Origin: Fasciolopsis buskii
Taxonomy: Eukaryota; Platyhelminthes; Trematoda; Plagiorchiida; Fasciolidae
DNA: 64,000 nt
Assembly (NCBI GenBank): GCA_008360955.1
Contig: LUCM01008174.1
Span: forward strand, 130,278-194,277
Reading direction: 5' to 3'
The notes beneath the pieces are model-generated. The model searched no databases and was not told the origin of the DNA. It saw only the letters and a list, made by a program, of their open reading frames with translations. The position numbers and the translations under genes were made by a program. Below, piece after piece: positions 33,419 through 46,920 of the stretch (its first letter is position 1; each line of letters begins with the position of its first letter).

Positions 33419-33525
33419 AGGAGGAAATGTCAATCGATTCATCATTTTCGAAGTCGATCATTTTGTCGCTCTCGGTTTTGTAGTTGTTACTGTTTTCAAT
33501 GCTGAGATTGGTGTTATTCTGATTT
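33419..33525 (-). CDS. Possible acidic exon upstream of 33058-33209
   Basis: A frame ends at a GTATGT donor (33413-33418) and encodes NYKTESDKMIDFENDESIDI then SS. A start at ATG 33459-33461 is possible. It leaves one base whereas the exon at 33209 begins in phase 0, so another exon must intervene or this one is spurious. The 5' boundary is uncertain. Confidence 0.28.
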
Positions 33526-33529
33526 TTGT

Positions 33530-35480
33530 TTCAGAACAGCTCACTTTTCCCTGCCCGGTCCATTTGATCTAATTGCCCAAAAATTTGGCATACCGCATGA
33601 GGCCTAAATTTTGTCTGTGCGCTATAAACTGTTTCCTTGTTATTAAGTGACAGGCAAAATGATTGTGCATTTGGAACGAAGGACTCTGAAGTTGCAGTGC
33701 TTTCCCTGAAGAGATCAATGGCAAGACTGCTTACCTCAACAGACCTTAAGTAGTGGGCCTTTAATCAGTGATGATTCGGTACCTTTGACAAAACCACAGA
33801 GTGGCATGCATCAAATGTAGTTTACTGACTTGTCTGATAATTTATTTAGTTTTGCGAATGGATATGTCCTTTTTCTTTCAAATAATTCCCTTAGGCATTT
33901 CCGTGAGCACCAACATGGTCCCTCGCTTACTCCGCTTTCATGTTTCTATTTTCCATCATATACTTTTGCGGTGACGCTTCAGTTTAATTTCATTTTGGCA
34001 ATTTCGTCTTCAAACCAAAGCGAGTTCACTGAACAAGGAACACTTTTCATAGGCCTAATACCATCCCACCACTTCCTCGAGGAATGGGACGAAAACAATT
34101 TTATGCAAGCCACAAACGTTTTTGATGGTGATTTTTCCATTCACTACTAATGTCACATTGTTTTAAGCATAGTTCAGTTAAATGAGTTCGAGTTGCATAT
34201 ATTAATGTCATTATCTGTAACATAATAGATAAAATATCCGATAATGACTGCGTGGCTTGTCATCGCAGTGATTTACGTAAAAGGCAGAGTGGAACAGATG
34301 AAAGGTTAAAAGAAACATTTTTTACAAATAATTGTTAGACATTAAATTGAATGAAGTAAATGGTGAGTGATTAATTTGGCTTTGAAAACTACATTAGAGT
34401 AACGGTCTATTGAGTGTGGAAAATAGAAACGAACTTCGAATGAGAAATGCATGATTATGAATCAGTTAACTCGCCTAGCAGAAAACAGTACATTTTGGTT
34501 TTGATTACTGGTAATACACAAAGTATTTGAATCCGAACAGGGATGGCAGAGGTTGCCTGAAATATATACACCCAAAATTTCGCGCAGTTCAAACGGATAC
34601 GGACTATTAACAAGGTCTGAGATGGTCCAATTCGTGGCTGTTGGGAAACATCTACCGAGGGCACTCTAACGAGGTTTTTAGCACATACTAAAAATGGCTT
34701 CATTACAGGAGGAATGATATTATTCCTTTTTCAAAAGTTACCCCAAATGATCGTGTGAGGAGCGCTGTTGGGACAACGAATTGCTGAGACCCCCATCTTT
34801 AGTTCACCCAACGTGTGCGTGAAAATTTTTAGAAATTAGAGATCGACGGTAACGCAGAGATGGATGTGGTACTCATGAGGTCTGGTGAAGCATACCCATC
34901 AATTAGCCAGCCTAAACCGTAACCAAAATGAGAATGAATCACCATTGAACGCTATCCATTAGTGCCTGTTTATAATACATATCACCCTAGTCGATAATGG
35001 TCACTTTCACAATCACTACTCTCTAAATGTAGCAATGTTTTTGGGATGTCGTTGAATTCAATTAATGGTTTTGTTTGTTGTTTGTCTATTCGCTGTCTCG
35101 TCCATTTTCACACCCTAATTTTGAACAGTGTACACATGTGTTGTCTCGTCTGGGAAGGTCATCTAACGGGGCACGGTAACCAGCCCGACGGATCTGGATA
35201 CTCCAGACGACAATCGATAGCCGATAACTCATGCTAACATCCACCCTACAGCACAAACACACTTACTCGTACAGGCAAATGCACCCACGCAGACAAACAC
35301 ACATTTGACGAACAACAATCAGAATGGCAATGAAATATGTGATGTCGGATCAGCTGAGGTTAGTAACCATCTTGCCCCAGTTAGTTACCAACCCGTCCCA
35401 TTTCCCGAGTTTTCGACAAAGAAACATTTTGAGAAAGAGACCAAATCAGAGGTTTGGTCACATTTGGTAAGTTGATGAGA
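33530..35480. other. Non-coding stretch
   Basis: No supported gene or repeat. A plus-strand frame at 33830-34150 is long but T-rich and lacks splice signals. Confidence 0.4.
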
Positions 35481-35639
35481 AGTTATTGTTACAAAATTCA
35501 AGCTCAGCAACGACGTGGTTAAACTTTTCGGTTTTTCCTTGCTACGAGTGTAAATTGCACAGACGGATTCGCAGGAAATTGGTGGAATACACTGACTTCC
35601 GTAAAAATTACAACTACATGATTACTAACAGTTTTTCAG

Positions 35640-35895
35640 TGGTAAGTAAGAATGGATTTTGCACTGCTTTATGGTAGTCGAAGCGATGCCCTATACAGGA
35701 AAATTGTCAGCTGGCACGAATTTGGAGAACTGAATTTGGAATGTCTACTAATTCCTCTTGTAACTTACGCTTATAGAAGTGTTAGCTGGGCCAGCAGCTG
35801 CAAACGTTTAAGTGATATTCATAGAAGTACCACTATTATTTTTGCAGCTGCAGTTATTTTTATTATTTTTATTTTTATTATTATTAATTTTTAGT
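35640..35895 (+). mobile_element. Possible retroelement 3' end with T/A-rich tail
   Basis: A short protein-like frame (RKIVSWHEFGELNLECLLIP, then YAYRSVSWASSCKRLSDIHR) runs straight into an imperfect TTTTA/TTATT tail at about 35833-35895. That arrangement is common at LINE 3' ends. No reverse-transcriptase motif remains, so the call is tentative. Confidence 0.25.
35833..35895 (+). repeat. T-rich (TTTTA/TTA)n simple repeat
   Basis: Imperfect A/T simple sequence interrupted by a gcagctgcag palindrome near its start. Confidence 0.75.
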
Positions 35896-35899
35896 GTAA

Positions 35900-38800
35900 A
35901 TATGGGTGGCGGTAGTAGTAGTAATCGTATTGACATTTATGTGCATATGGTTCTGCTGATGCTTTGGCCGATCTACTTCATGATCTACGAACGCATTTTG
36001 AGTTTCGGCCCAATTTTCGGTGTAGTATCTTCTTTTTTCAACGACTTTGTGCGTGGAGGGACGCTTTACCACCGGGGACTCACTTTAATATTAGTCGATA
36101 GTTTTACTTTCTTCCGTATTTGACTATCCATGAGCATTCATTCCTGCTTGCAGGAGACGGAACAGTTAACGAGCCTTTGGATAGAAATGATACTGACTTT
36201 GTTCTAGATGCGGTTGTTTCCGGACGATAACGGCGACATCGACACTGACATCGACAGCAACGTTCATTTTGAAAGCACTATGTCCAGCACAGGTTAAACA
36301 CAGTACATTAGGGTGAAAACGACCATTAACGTAATCAACTTGTAAACTGGAAGTTAACCGTTGAATATACACTTAAGAAATAAACATATTGTTCGCTTCC
36401 TCTGAAATTACTCAAAAGAAAACTCTTCGTACAAGTACACACCATCTGATCAGGACAACTTATCGGTTTGTTAGTGAGATTATTTCGGTTCCAATTAGTT
36501 TTCACTTCAAACCTTCTCTGATTATGTGACGAATCACAAGGAAATCGGATTAATCTCCGGAAACGACGTGAGCATGAAATCTTACTTCATTCATCTCCTT
36601 GGTTGTCTAGTCAGACGAGTGCACTAGAAAAGCAACCAAATAAAGACAATAATTGCATGTATCGTCAGTGAGCCAGTCCTTGGGGACAGTTGGTGAAACA
36701 CTGAAACATTGAATTCCAGATTTGCGAACCAGGAACTAACTTCATCGTGTCATCCACGTAATTATCATGATCGCCACCACCATCCCAAAACGGGTCGGTT
36801 TTATTTAGTGGCTTACACAATAGGTGACCGATAATCTAAATCTAAATCGGTACCCAGGAGACCTCGTGATTCTATTCCATCTGTTTTTAATAATATACAA
36901 TGCAATAAAATTGTCTGGATTTTATTATGATTCTGTTTGTTGAACTATTCTAACCGGAATTCACGACATTTGGCGGAATCTGGTACAGACCCTAGTAGTT
37001 TCAATAGGCTCACAACGAATGTATTCAGTATTCAAATCGAAAAATGCTCAAGTCATATGTGGTTGTTTGAAAAACAAAGCTAACATAATTTCGCTTACTC
37101 CATGATCTGCCTAATTATATATGCCTAAATAGTTACCGTGTGAGAAAGAAAAAAATACTCTACCTCTAGTGTGAAGCATAGCTCATGGTGCAAGGAGCTA
37201 AAAGATATACCGTTAACATCACACAATCACCCATCCGATATCCCACCAGTTTGTGTAGATCAACTAATTACGAAACACCTGTTCTTTTGAAATGTTGAGG
37301 CACGGTAGAAACGTTGCCAAAAGAGAAATAGTAGTCATGCTATATTGGCTAGATGGTGAGAGTCGTAACTTCAAAAAAGGCTGTTGTCAAGCTTTGCCAT
37401 TGAGATCCCCTCATTCCATCGAATATAGCAATAACAGGTACTAAGGAGAGAGGCACATCCCAACCAATCATTCTGAGTTTATTGACTCTAACCACCAACA
37501 CTGGACCACCTCTTAATGTGATGTGATTACTTGTGTGGATCGCCTACTAAAATGTTTGCGCTGAATAGCTTGCCCAGGTATGCTTTGTAATCATGAACAA
37601 TACGGTCCGACCGGAAGGACATATCCGGCTAATCAGCTGATAGTTAATGCCTTTTTCTGTTAGAAGAATCAATATATCCCCAACAAGGCCGTAGTAGTTA
37701 TCGCGGAACAAACTATTTGTATTCCTTCCTGAAGAAGAGAGAAGCAATCTTACTTCATAAGCTGGCTTTCCCCTGCTGAATTCGGGCAGCCCAGACTCAA
37801 AAGATACTGCTTGAAATACAAGCCGTTTGCTTCATTAGATGTACTTGGTTACAATGTGAATGCAAAAAAACTGATCAGCAACCAGCACACGACCAAAGAT
37901 AAAGGAGAAAATCAAGAAATCGTTGTGAAGCTAAAGATTATTCGTTTGATTACTCGAACTGCATTGGGCATCACTCTAAAAGGGTAAGTACTCCGGCTAT
38001 GGCCCGCATGTAAAAAGCCTTCCCCGAAGTGAACACATGTGAAACACTAATTTCGCAGCTATTATGAGGTGGTAATCCGTAAGAAAATTAGCCTTTGGGA
38101 TTTGTAGACTGTGACATCGTTATGAGGAAGAGGAAAGTACATATGAGTAATCATTTCCAACGAAACGAACAACGAAGTCAGTGGAGAATAGAAAATGAAC
38201 AATTGAAGAAATTCGAAGCAAATGTGAAACGCATTAAGTCACGTGGAATAAATTGACCTAGCCCAATTTGGATATTCTGATTCCGGTTCATCCATGAATG
38301 GGGATATAACACGTACCATAAGCACTGACACTAAAAAGGCCGTGTTTAAATAACTTGATGACTTCACCCACAATTCAGAGTTTCCCTTTTATTTAAACTT
38401 AAATAAATTTTGCTTTACGTTTTGACCTGTGGAATGAGAATTTAACTGCACAGTCGTCCTACCGAATGAATCTTGGGTTATGTTTGTGTAATCCGAAGTC
38501 CCAGTCTCTTTCATCATTGTTTCGGTTCACGCTCAACGCCTAAATCTCGTTGTTAGTTGTTTAGCTGTCTTTGCTCCCCATCTCGTTATGCCACTACTAC
38601 ATGCCTCACCACGGCTGTCAGTCCCCATCGAACATTCTGTCCTGTTCGTTTTAAGTTCATTGATCCAAATATCTGATCTGCTCGTATTGTCACCGTTAAC
38701 TCTCTCTGGTCATTCTGAATTATCGTTCTCAGCGAATTCGTCGGATTCTTGGTGGCTTCACGAGACGAACTTGTTCGGTTTGTTTAGCCATGTGTCCACT

Positions 38801-40100
38801 TATTGTATTATAGCGACTGGTGTTTAAGCTTGTGCAACCATAATGTCATGCTTATGTTTTCCTCAGAAAATCACTCTGAACAGAATTGAGGTTGAAGAAT
38901 ATCGATCAACCTATTTGTGAACAAGTTCACTGTTTATGAGTGTTTCATGAAGAACCGTATTTGAATACAACCGAACTCAAAGACTTTGGGAATCGTCGTA
39001 TGAGTAGTTCAACTACAGCAATTAAGCCAGGAAAAGGTAATTGCATCCCAAACCTGAATGAACCAGAATTCGTTTTCGGCAAGTGGTCGATGGTCGCAAA
39101 TTGCGCCTTCCAATGACGTAACAAATTCCACTGGAAAAATTCTTATTTAATTTGTTGGAAAGACTAAACCGAAAAGCCGCAGGCGAAAATTTCCTAACAA
39201 AATCAACTTATGGTACATTGATTTTGTTCGACTCCAGATGATGAGGCCAGAAAACGCGTGAAGTGGATCTTAAGCAGGTACAAAAACCTCTTGAATGAAC
39301 CCCCACCCATCGATTGGTTACTCTGAACTCATCAAAATGATTTACACCCAAGGTGAACTGAATCCATTCAACCAAAACGACGCTGAACGTGAACTTCCGG
39401 ATTGTTCGTTCCTTTGATTATTTGGTTACATTCACCTGATCGTTCTCAATTGAACAGAACAGTGTTGTTCATATCCATCTCGTCACAGGGATTGAAGATA
39501 AGTGGATTAGATAATCGACACTTGCAGTATTTGAAGTAAGTCATTGTAGATCTCAGATTCCTGTCTTCCCTGATAAGTAGCTGATTCGCGTAAACTTGGC
39601 CGTTACAGTTCACCATGGGGTGTTTGAATTGCCTGTGGACAGACAAATTTCAACATATTCGTTAAAGCTACAAGTGTTTTGCTTGATGAAATGAAAATGT
39701 GCGGTTTATCTGAAATGCGGTGATTCTAGTCAGAGGCAGATGAAAACAGTATTTGTGAAGTGCACATAACTATTGGTTTTTTTCCACACTAAATACGTCT
39801 TACAACTGAGCAAAACAAATTCCTTGAGCATGTATTCTGGACAAAGTCACATTGTGGAAACAATTTAGTATGATTTATTTGCAAAACATTTGCGACTAGC
39901 GTCAATACCATCAACAGTTGGTTGTGAACGAGACTAATAGAAAAACAGAACGGATTAAGTTTATACCACATGGGAGCGGTCATTATCAAACAGTAAACTG
40001 TCTGAACCGCAGTCTTCCACTTGAACAGTTGGATTTGTTGAAAGCATAAATGTTCAGGACTGCAGATGAAAGGGCGAAACCCGTCAGTTATCTTTTTACT
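35900..40100. other. Non-coding stretch with a few weak open frames
   Basis: A minus-strand frame at 36166-36372 (CLTCAGHSAFKMNVAVDVSV) and a plus-strand frame at 38588-38827 read plausibly but lack splice signals. Nothing else is supported. Confidence 0.35.
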
Positions 40101-40124
40101 ATCCCTGTTAATGAAATAACAATG

Positions 40125-40265
40125 TATAACATTTTTCAAGAAGGGAGCAGCGGCCAGCAGAGGGTTGCCGAAAGGGGAAGTTGACAGGCCGTGGGAGGAT
40201 TCGAACCCGCGACCTTCACGTCCGAACGACACATCATCATCCGTTTGGCCGCCGCCGGCCATCAG
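40125..40265 (-). mobile_element. tRNA-derived SINE, copy B
   Basis: On the minus strand a tRNA-like head with the B box GGGTTCGAATCC is followed by a body with ggcaaccctctgctggccgc and a cttcttgaaaaatgtt segment. These match copy A (10795) and copy C (46921). There is no ATT tail. The 162-codon minus frame at 39789-40277 merely reads through this element and is not a gene. Confidence 0.68.
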
Positions 40266-40636
40266 AAGTACAATCATCCGACCACTTGCGATTTCTGGAT
40301 TCCTGGAAATTGTTTGTCACGTACTCGAAATCATCCACCTGGGTTACCACCCAAGACCAGGAAGCTTTTTCAGCAGACTGAAAAAATTAACAACCACGGT
40401 TGGACAGAGTGAGGAGTTGGTTGATGAAAGATGACCATTAGGTTGGAAGTCAACTCCAAGAGTATCTTTGGACAGATGTCATCTTGGGTAGTTGTAAAGC
40501 TTTTAGGATCAAAACGCAAAAGCTGTGCAATTATGAGACATTAGAAATTGCAAATCTGTGCCATAAACCAAATCGGGATAGAATTTCGTTCAAACCAGAA
40601 CGAATATACCGGTTATTTTGTTTTGTGTTGTTCACG

Positions 40637-41030
40637 TCAGGTAAATCGATAACGACGAAATTGTGGTGTCCAGATACCAATCCTATTCGATTGTTGTTTG
40701 ATACCGGACAACGCACATGGGAATATCGTATTTAGAATTCCAATCCTAGTTCTGGGATATGTCAGGAAGGCGGAAGAAGGTAGACTCGATCTCAGCTCGT
40801 ATGGTTTTACTTTTGTGGACGAAGGGCGCAAGTTAATTTCCCACAACAAAATGTATTCGCTCACTGTCGGCTGTAAGATGCCGAATATGGTAGTTGTCAT
40901 GAGACTGGTTCATGTCAATGACATTTCTCTGAACTGTTCCTTTTATTGTGCTCTTGACAAGACTGATCCGTCATTCGGATACGTAGTTGCGTTACCACGG
41001 CAGCACGGATTTGTGTTAGCCTCGTGAAGT
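40637..41030. other. Region open in both strands, possible old mobile element
   Basis: Plus frame 40698-41027 (EGRLDLSSYGFTFVDEGRKL) and minus frame 40637-40900 (EINLRPSSTKVKPYELRSSL) overlap and both read sensibly. I cannot choose between them and see no splice signals. Confidence 0.25.
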
Positions 41031-41049
41031 CAATTAATTCGAAGTGTTA

Positions 41050-42320
41050 CAAAGTCACCTGGCCCGTACTGCCTCCCCAAATAAGTGTAGCCATAGTAAT
41101 CTACACACGCATGCACACTATCACGCGACTCAGCTCTTAGGCGTTATCAGATCAAAAATGGGTGCAAATTGTCCCTCCCACTGAAGGCGTCAGAGCAGTG
41201 CCGTGTGAAAACTCTTGCTGTGTCCCGTTTTGCGGTCTATGATCCGTCGATCCATCACGGCTCAGGTCCTGTACTCCTCCACACGTAAGTTGACTTTCCG
41301 GTCACGCTAGGGGCACAGCAACCAGTCGGATTACGTGTAACTTTTTCATTGTATAGTCTATAATCTTCAAGTCAAGTCAAGTGAACAAAGCTTGTGTACG
41401 TCAGAATTCTTAACAGTGGGGTCCAAAAAGCAATATTGAATAATTTACAAGACTGACATTGTCAATCGAGCTGTTTTCCTGTTACCACAATGATTGGCCT
41501 GTGTTGTTGGGTTTGTTACAGAATAGTGAAAGTAATATTTAAGTCTTTAAATTGTCTGCCTTAATGAATTTACTGAACATCACAAACGGTTGGATAATTA
41601 AAATTTTGCTCCCTCCAAGATTGTTGCAAACTAACCTTCTAGCCGAGGGCCACGATATGGTTTCATGTAAACTTTTTAATAAAATTTCATAATCGGGGAT
41701 TACTTTTATATAGTCTATGGACTATTAAAAGATCCTTCATATGTGTTGCTGATTTACCAAAAGAGTCTGTAGTGCTGTGAACAAAAGAGGAATGATTGCT
41801 TAGTACAGTACTGTGCTGCGTACGCGTACGAGCTGGGCGAAAATGATTGCAAAACCACTTGTGTGATTCCGAACAGGTTTAAATCACTCATCAATATATG
41901 CTACTTATAAATATTTATCATGAGTTCATTTCATAGTTTTCTATATGGCGGGATTAAATATGAGGGAGGATTTGACCGGAAACATGAGAGAATAAAGTTC
42001 GCCCCCAAGTTAGTAGAGAATGTAAGCTGTGCTTCGCTTTCCATTCTTTCAGTCGCACACAAACAATGGATCCGAAGAAAAATCTACAAGCACCATTGTG
42101 CAGTCAGCCATCGGTTAGGTTGACATGAGAAATAACGTCATCCGTCTCGCCCGTCGTCGATTATCAAACTAGGGAAGAGAACATTTACCGTGACAACTCA
42201 TTTCTTAACCCATTCACTTGCCCATCAGACGGATAAGACGCGTGCATACGAATTACAGATCATATAACAGCTGGCAATGATTTACGCCAACTAGCTACAC
42301 AAAACGGCTTGGCCGTTCGA
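41050..42320. other. Non-coding stretch
   Basis: A GC-richer patch at 41060-41340 may be a dispersed repeat; no second copy was confirmed. Confidence 0.35.
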
Positions 42321-42336
42321 GGTGGCTTGCGCTACT

Positions 42337-42370
42337 GATGATGGAAGGCAAACGAGGCCCTTCCATCATT
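42337..42370 (+). repeat. Hairpin, 12-bp stem
   Basis: GATGATGGAAGG (42337-42348) pairs with CCTTCCATCATT (42359-42370) as 11 Watson-Crick pairs plus one G-T, with a 10-nt loop. Purpose unknown; a second perfect hairpin lies about 170 bp downstream. Confidence 0.8.
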
Positions 42371-42542
42371 ATAACACGTACAAATTGATATTGTTCATAT
42401 CATGCCATTCGACCCCATCAGGTCTCACTCGAGCCCGCCACCCTTTCGAACACGAGATTCAATGCAACCACGCACGTATGATATGCGTGCATGTACACAT
42501 GTAACAGTTGTACAAATCGATCAAACAACACTGCCCAATGTC

Positions 42543-42587
42543 ATGGTGTCCGGCCGTTGAATGAAGCTGAACACAACCGGACACCAT
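42543..42587 (+). repeat. Hairpin, perfect 11-bp stem
   Basis: ATGGTGTCCGG (42543-42553) pairs perfectly with CCGGACACCAT (42577-42587) around a 23-nt loop. The GC-rich core makes it the most stable short hairpin I noticed in the window. Confidence 0.85.
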
Positions 42588-42689
42588 ATAACTAGGGTAC
42601 ACGTTGAATGAACTGTTAAACTTAGGATTCCGGATAGATTCATGCCTGTTCGCCGAATGAACATGATTGCTGAATTGTAACACAATCAC

Positions 42690-45600
42690 AGATTGTTTTG
42701 CCGATTTGCTTTTGTGTTCGTGTGTTTCTCTGTGTACATGGGTGCGTGGGTGGATCCCAAAAGTAATTTGTAGGGTTAGGTAGGTAGATTGGTCTGTGTA
42801 TGGCGGTTGGTGGTAGAAATTAGTTGTCTTTGTTTCTCCTGTGTTTTAATCCGTGTTCCACTTCTGGATCCGTCCCGAACTGGGCGGATCATCTGTGACT
42901 GATGTGGTGAGGGGTGCGTGTGTGTGTGAATTTCAACATGTTTCATAGTGGGCCTTTATTGGGGGTACTGGCAAGAACGATTTTGAGGTGAGCGTAGTTA
43001 GTACCGGTTAACTAGTGGATGACCAAGCCCGATCACCTAGTAAGTGTACGCCTGTTTGGGACATCATCCAGGTAGATATAATGACAACATCGCGTTAATG
43101 CTGAGTCCCCGAGTGAGCCGAACAGAATCACTAAATATTTATTTATGATTCTATGGACAACCCGAGGCGGCAGGAAACTCCAAATGTATGTTTTACCCCA
43201 GCCCAGAAGAGAGGGCTTTTGACAGGTTGTGCTACAGTTAGGATGCTACCGCATTTCGTGATAAAGTGGATTGCTTTCCGTGACTCTATTGCCAACTGAG
43301 AATTAATCTGTTTAACTTGCCAACCATAGCGGTTAGTGATGCGCCTAATATGAATGAGTAACGGCTCCCTATTTGTTTCCAAGTCGGTTACGAAATAATG
43401 CCGTTAACAAACTTAGGGAAATTGGTTACTTCATACGTGGCTGCTATAAATCAAAATGTTACCAAAGTCAAGAAGCAGAACAACCGTTTTTAGGCAGACG
43501 CATGCAGTCACCGGATTGTCTTTCTAGTGGTACTAATCTCTTCACTTCGCTTCACTCGGTGCGCTCCAAATGTACACTAATTCAAAGGGCCACGCCAGTT
43601 ATAGGCAAACCAACAGAGAATAAATTTGTGATTGGCAGGGGTTCGAAACAGCTCGATCCACGTTCATATTGCCAAACTAACGCGAATCACATACGGAAAA
43701 CAATCACTTATTCAAATGTTTATTTATGAAGTTGAGGATAACTGGTGGTTGATTGGTGAGTAGGAACTACTAATTCTTGAAGTTATCTAATGTTACACAA
43801 TGGGAGACTTTTCATTACAGCAAATTTACTGATTAACTCAATAGCTTCTACATCACGTGCAGGGTAGCTGAATCAAATGACCGTCGTGCTGCTCAGCTTG
43901 CAAACACAAGGAGGGTCACGCTTAGATATTGTCGAGCTCTTTTCCATTTGTTTCCGGCGTGGATAGGCCTTTTATTGTGGCTGCAGTGATAACTATGTGA
44001 AATTTGGACAATAAAATACATACAAGTCACTCTTCCAATCGGACATGCCAAAGTGGCTGAATAACCCCCACACTTCCACTATGCACTGTAATAATGCATG
44101 GAATCGTAACAGCAGCACGTATTGGAACCACTTTGACTGGACAACGCACTCGATGGCGATAGAGCGAACAGCTTTCTCAACTGTACAGGCTTAGGACAGC
44201 AATTTCATTGCCGGCATACCCTCGAAATGATAGATTTTAAGGTATTTGGTCATACATGGACTCGGACAATCTCAAACCTGATTGACTGATTCGTACAGCT
44301 CCAAACATCTACGAAACCATCGCATATCGTTTCAGGAAAATGAGATGCAGCACTACTACATGTACTGATTCGCCAACGTGCAAAGTTTCGTTTCATGTTT
44401 TGTTGGCAGTAAAATGGGTTATATGACACCTGTTATCATTCGTCAATCCATCCGTTACCGCGGTCAACCTATTTCATGGGAAGCATGTATAAATATGAAA
44501 GGAAGGCACCACAAGTTTTAAAATAATCATTTATTATAAATGGCACAGCACTGTATGGGTCATTCGTAATATTTTAAAGTGCACATCATGACAGGCAACC
44601 ATTTCACCACTTGTGTACGAAAAGCGCTAATTTTCTCGCAGTATTACAGAAAGAAGCCGGAGGTGGCTTAACGCTGAAACTTTCGTTGAATTTTGTCGAT
44701 TGCAAACTAATAATAACGATAATATCGTAGTTTCTTGGTTCTCATCACTGGGCCCTGACGAGATACATAGGAAAATGCCAAGAGAATTCAGAAGACAGTA
44801 GAATTTCAAGAACAAAATCTTCCCTTTCGCATTACTAACACAAGGGAAGGTCACTGAGACAGGTTAGCCTTTGGCAGTTCTATGACTATTATTCGATTCG
44901 CTACAGTGCGGATTCCTTTGCAGTTCTTGACAATAAATTTCAAGATCTTACTTGCCAACTATTGTTGTACATTGGAGTGAACCTTTGTTACTGTGGTTAC
45001 CGTCCGCCTTCATGTGCAAACAAAATTATCCAAATCGTGTCCACACCTGGACCAACAGAACCCATCTTCAGAACGCGTTTTATTCGGCCGCCTGGTGATA
45101 ATTTACGAGTGCTTTTTGCCTAACTATTAGCCAATCTGGTTCGCAGTTGACGAGGAAGAATCCCCTAAAGTGCATGCAGTTTTTAAACTCCTATAAAGCA
45201 CTACCTGATAACCCCCGAGATGAGCTGCCTTCAAATGGTGAAATGATCATCAGTAACACTTCTGTCGACAAGGCTTCTAATGAATTTTGAAGCGCTGCTT
45301 ATTTAAAAGCACCAAGGGACGCTTTTTCTACTTTACTTTGAACCTCGTATAGTTCATATTTATTGTTTCATCTACGGTTTCCATACTTTAACCCCGCCCC
45401 TGTGGCCCAGGGTGGCACAAACAACTTTCCGTCAACCGATGAAAAATTCTAACCGAACACGAAAACCCTGGTACAGGTAGTCAGTTCTATTCTGGATCGT
45501 AGATTCCAATGTTGTATGTGAAAATGCAATCATTTCCGCTTGCTTTATCTTATGTCAGAATATGAAGAAACCATTCTACGTAGAGCGAAACACAGAAATC

Positions 45601-46600
45601 CGAACACAAGTTCGCAATACAACTAACTGATGTCTACTGGCAGATTTGTTGTTGTTCATTTGTTGAATTGATTATTTCTAATTAGAAATGGAGTAGAGTG
45701 AGGGAAAGAAAAACCCCACTGTTTTCTCTTTAGTTTTCTGATACTTTTCCATTTCAATAATCGTCCATTCGTTTCCCACACGGGCCGTTATCATCAGCAC
45801 ATTAAAAACCGTGAGAGCTCCGTGGATGATACGAAACAGCCCGGGATGGACAAATGATGCAGGTCGTCAACATAGCTACCGGACCGTGCGTGAGTCAACT
45901 TTCTCTCCCGTTATTTTAATATCCATCACCAAAGCTTTCTATGGTGTTTATGATTTATCCATTCCCCAACCCACTTAGCGTGGACTAGAGTGGGCTGTAC
46001 AATCCGGCGGTCGATGACGCCTCTCCAGCTAACACAACAATCGCATAACGTTAAATCGGTGTAGATTGTGATCGGACAAACCTTTTTTGAACATACTATA
46101 CTGGACAGATTTTCTGGCAGTAACTATAAGGACATGGCCTTCACCATCAGTAGTGGAAGTCCTAACTGATAGGACGATTAGTCACATTAAAAGTTCAAAG
46201 CAAATAAAACAGAAGGTCATATTGCGTGATTGCTGATATCTAGCTGTTCATCACTTCACACCGCACCCAGTCGGGTCGTACCGCATCTCGTTGCATGATA
46301 TCAAATCAAATCAAATCAAAGCACACCATTTCACGATGAGATGGTGTTTAACACCTTGGGATCAGGCGATTTGTTTTGCTCATTTCATGTGTATTCGCAA
46401 TCGGCTGATCGCTCTGATGGACCGTGATGGACACGCAAGCAGAAGGTGCCAATTACTTTCCGCCTCAATAAGCATTCATCTGGAATGACGGTCAGAGTTC
46501 GTGCGTGTTGTTTGTCTGGCTGTCTGAAGCTGATCGGCTCTTACTACTCGGATGCTTAGCGCGAGAGTTTTGGAACAGAAAGAATAAGAAAAAGGAGAAA
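42690..46600. other. Non-coding stretch with one long open frame
   Basis: The plus-strand frame 43373-43729 (118 codons, for example NAVNKLREIGYFIRGCYKSK and IGKPTENKFVIGRGSKQL) is long for this window but has no clear splice context or relative. The (TCAAA)n repeat lies at 46301-46320. Confidence 0.35.
46301..46320 (+). repeat. (TCAAA)4 microsatellite
   Basis: Four perfect pentamer units, about 280 bp upstream of the candidate start codon at 46604. Confidence 0.9.
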
Positions 46601-46603
46601 ATC

Positions 46604-46779
46604 ATGACACATTTGGTACCGCTCACTCAGCGACCGTCCCTGTGTTGTGGTGGCTGTCACCATGATCCGTGTCATAATCTTAATCGCCATCACACAAATC
46701 CGGTGACGGATCATCTGTCTGATTTGTCACTCACGAAAAAGGATCAGACTGAGATGAGACATCTTTGTGCCAGACAATG
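46604..46779 (+). CDS. Candidate first exon of a Cys/His-rich protein
   Basis: From ATG 46604 (aaaatcATGa) the frame encodes MTHLVPLTQRPSL, a dense cluster CCGGCHHDPCHNLNRHH, then TDHLSDLSLTKKDQTEMRHL and CARQ. It ends at a weak GTATAT donor (46780) and leaves two bases. The cluster (four Cys, five or more His within 20 residues) could bind a metal ion or be palmitoylated; both are inferences. The frame upstream of the ATG is also open to about 46505. It joins in phase to the exon at 47381. No family is recognised. Confidence 0.45.
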
Positions 46780-46920
46780 GTATATCAGTTCCAGAACGAT
46801 TTTAATACATGTTTAGGTGTGTTCTTTTCTCTTCTGTTTTGTCTGGATAAGTGGGACTAATTTCCTTCGACCTGACCTTAATGACTTCTGACCTTCTTCC
46901 TAATAGCAATTTATCGATTA

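Noticed and set aside
35812..36123. 103-codon hydrophobic plus-strand ORF
   Set aside because: Its first third is a translation of the T-rich simple repeat and the remainder has a sensible frame on the opposite strand; no support as a membrane protein.
39789..40277. 162-codon minus-strand ORF
   Set aside because: It reads directly through the tRNA-derived SINE (B box and body) and AT-rich flanks; there is no protein-like conservation pattern or splice context.
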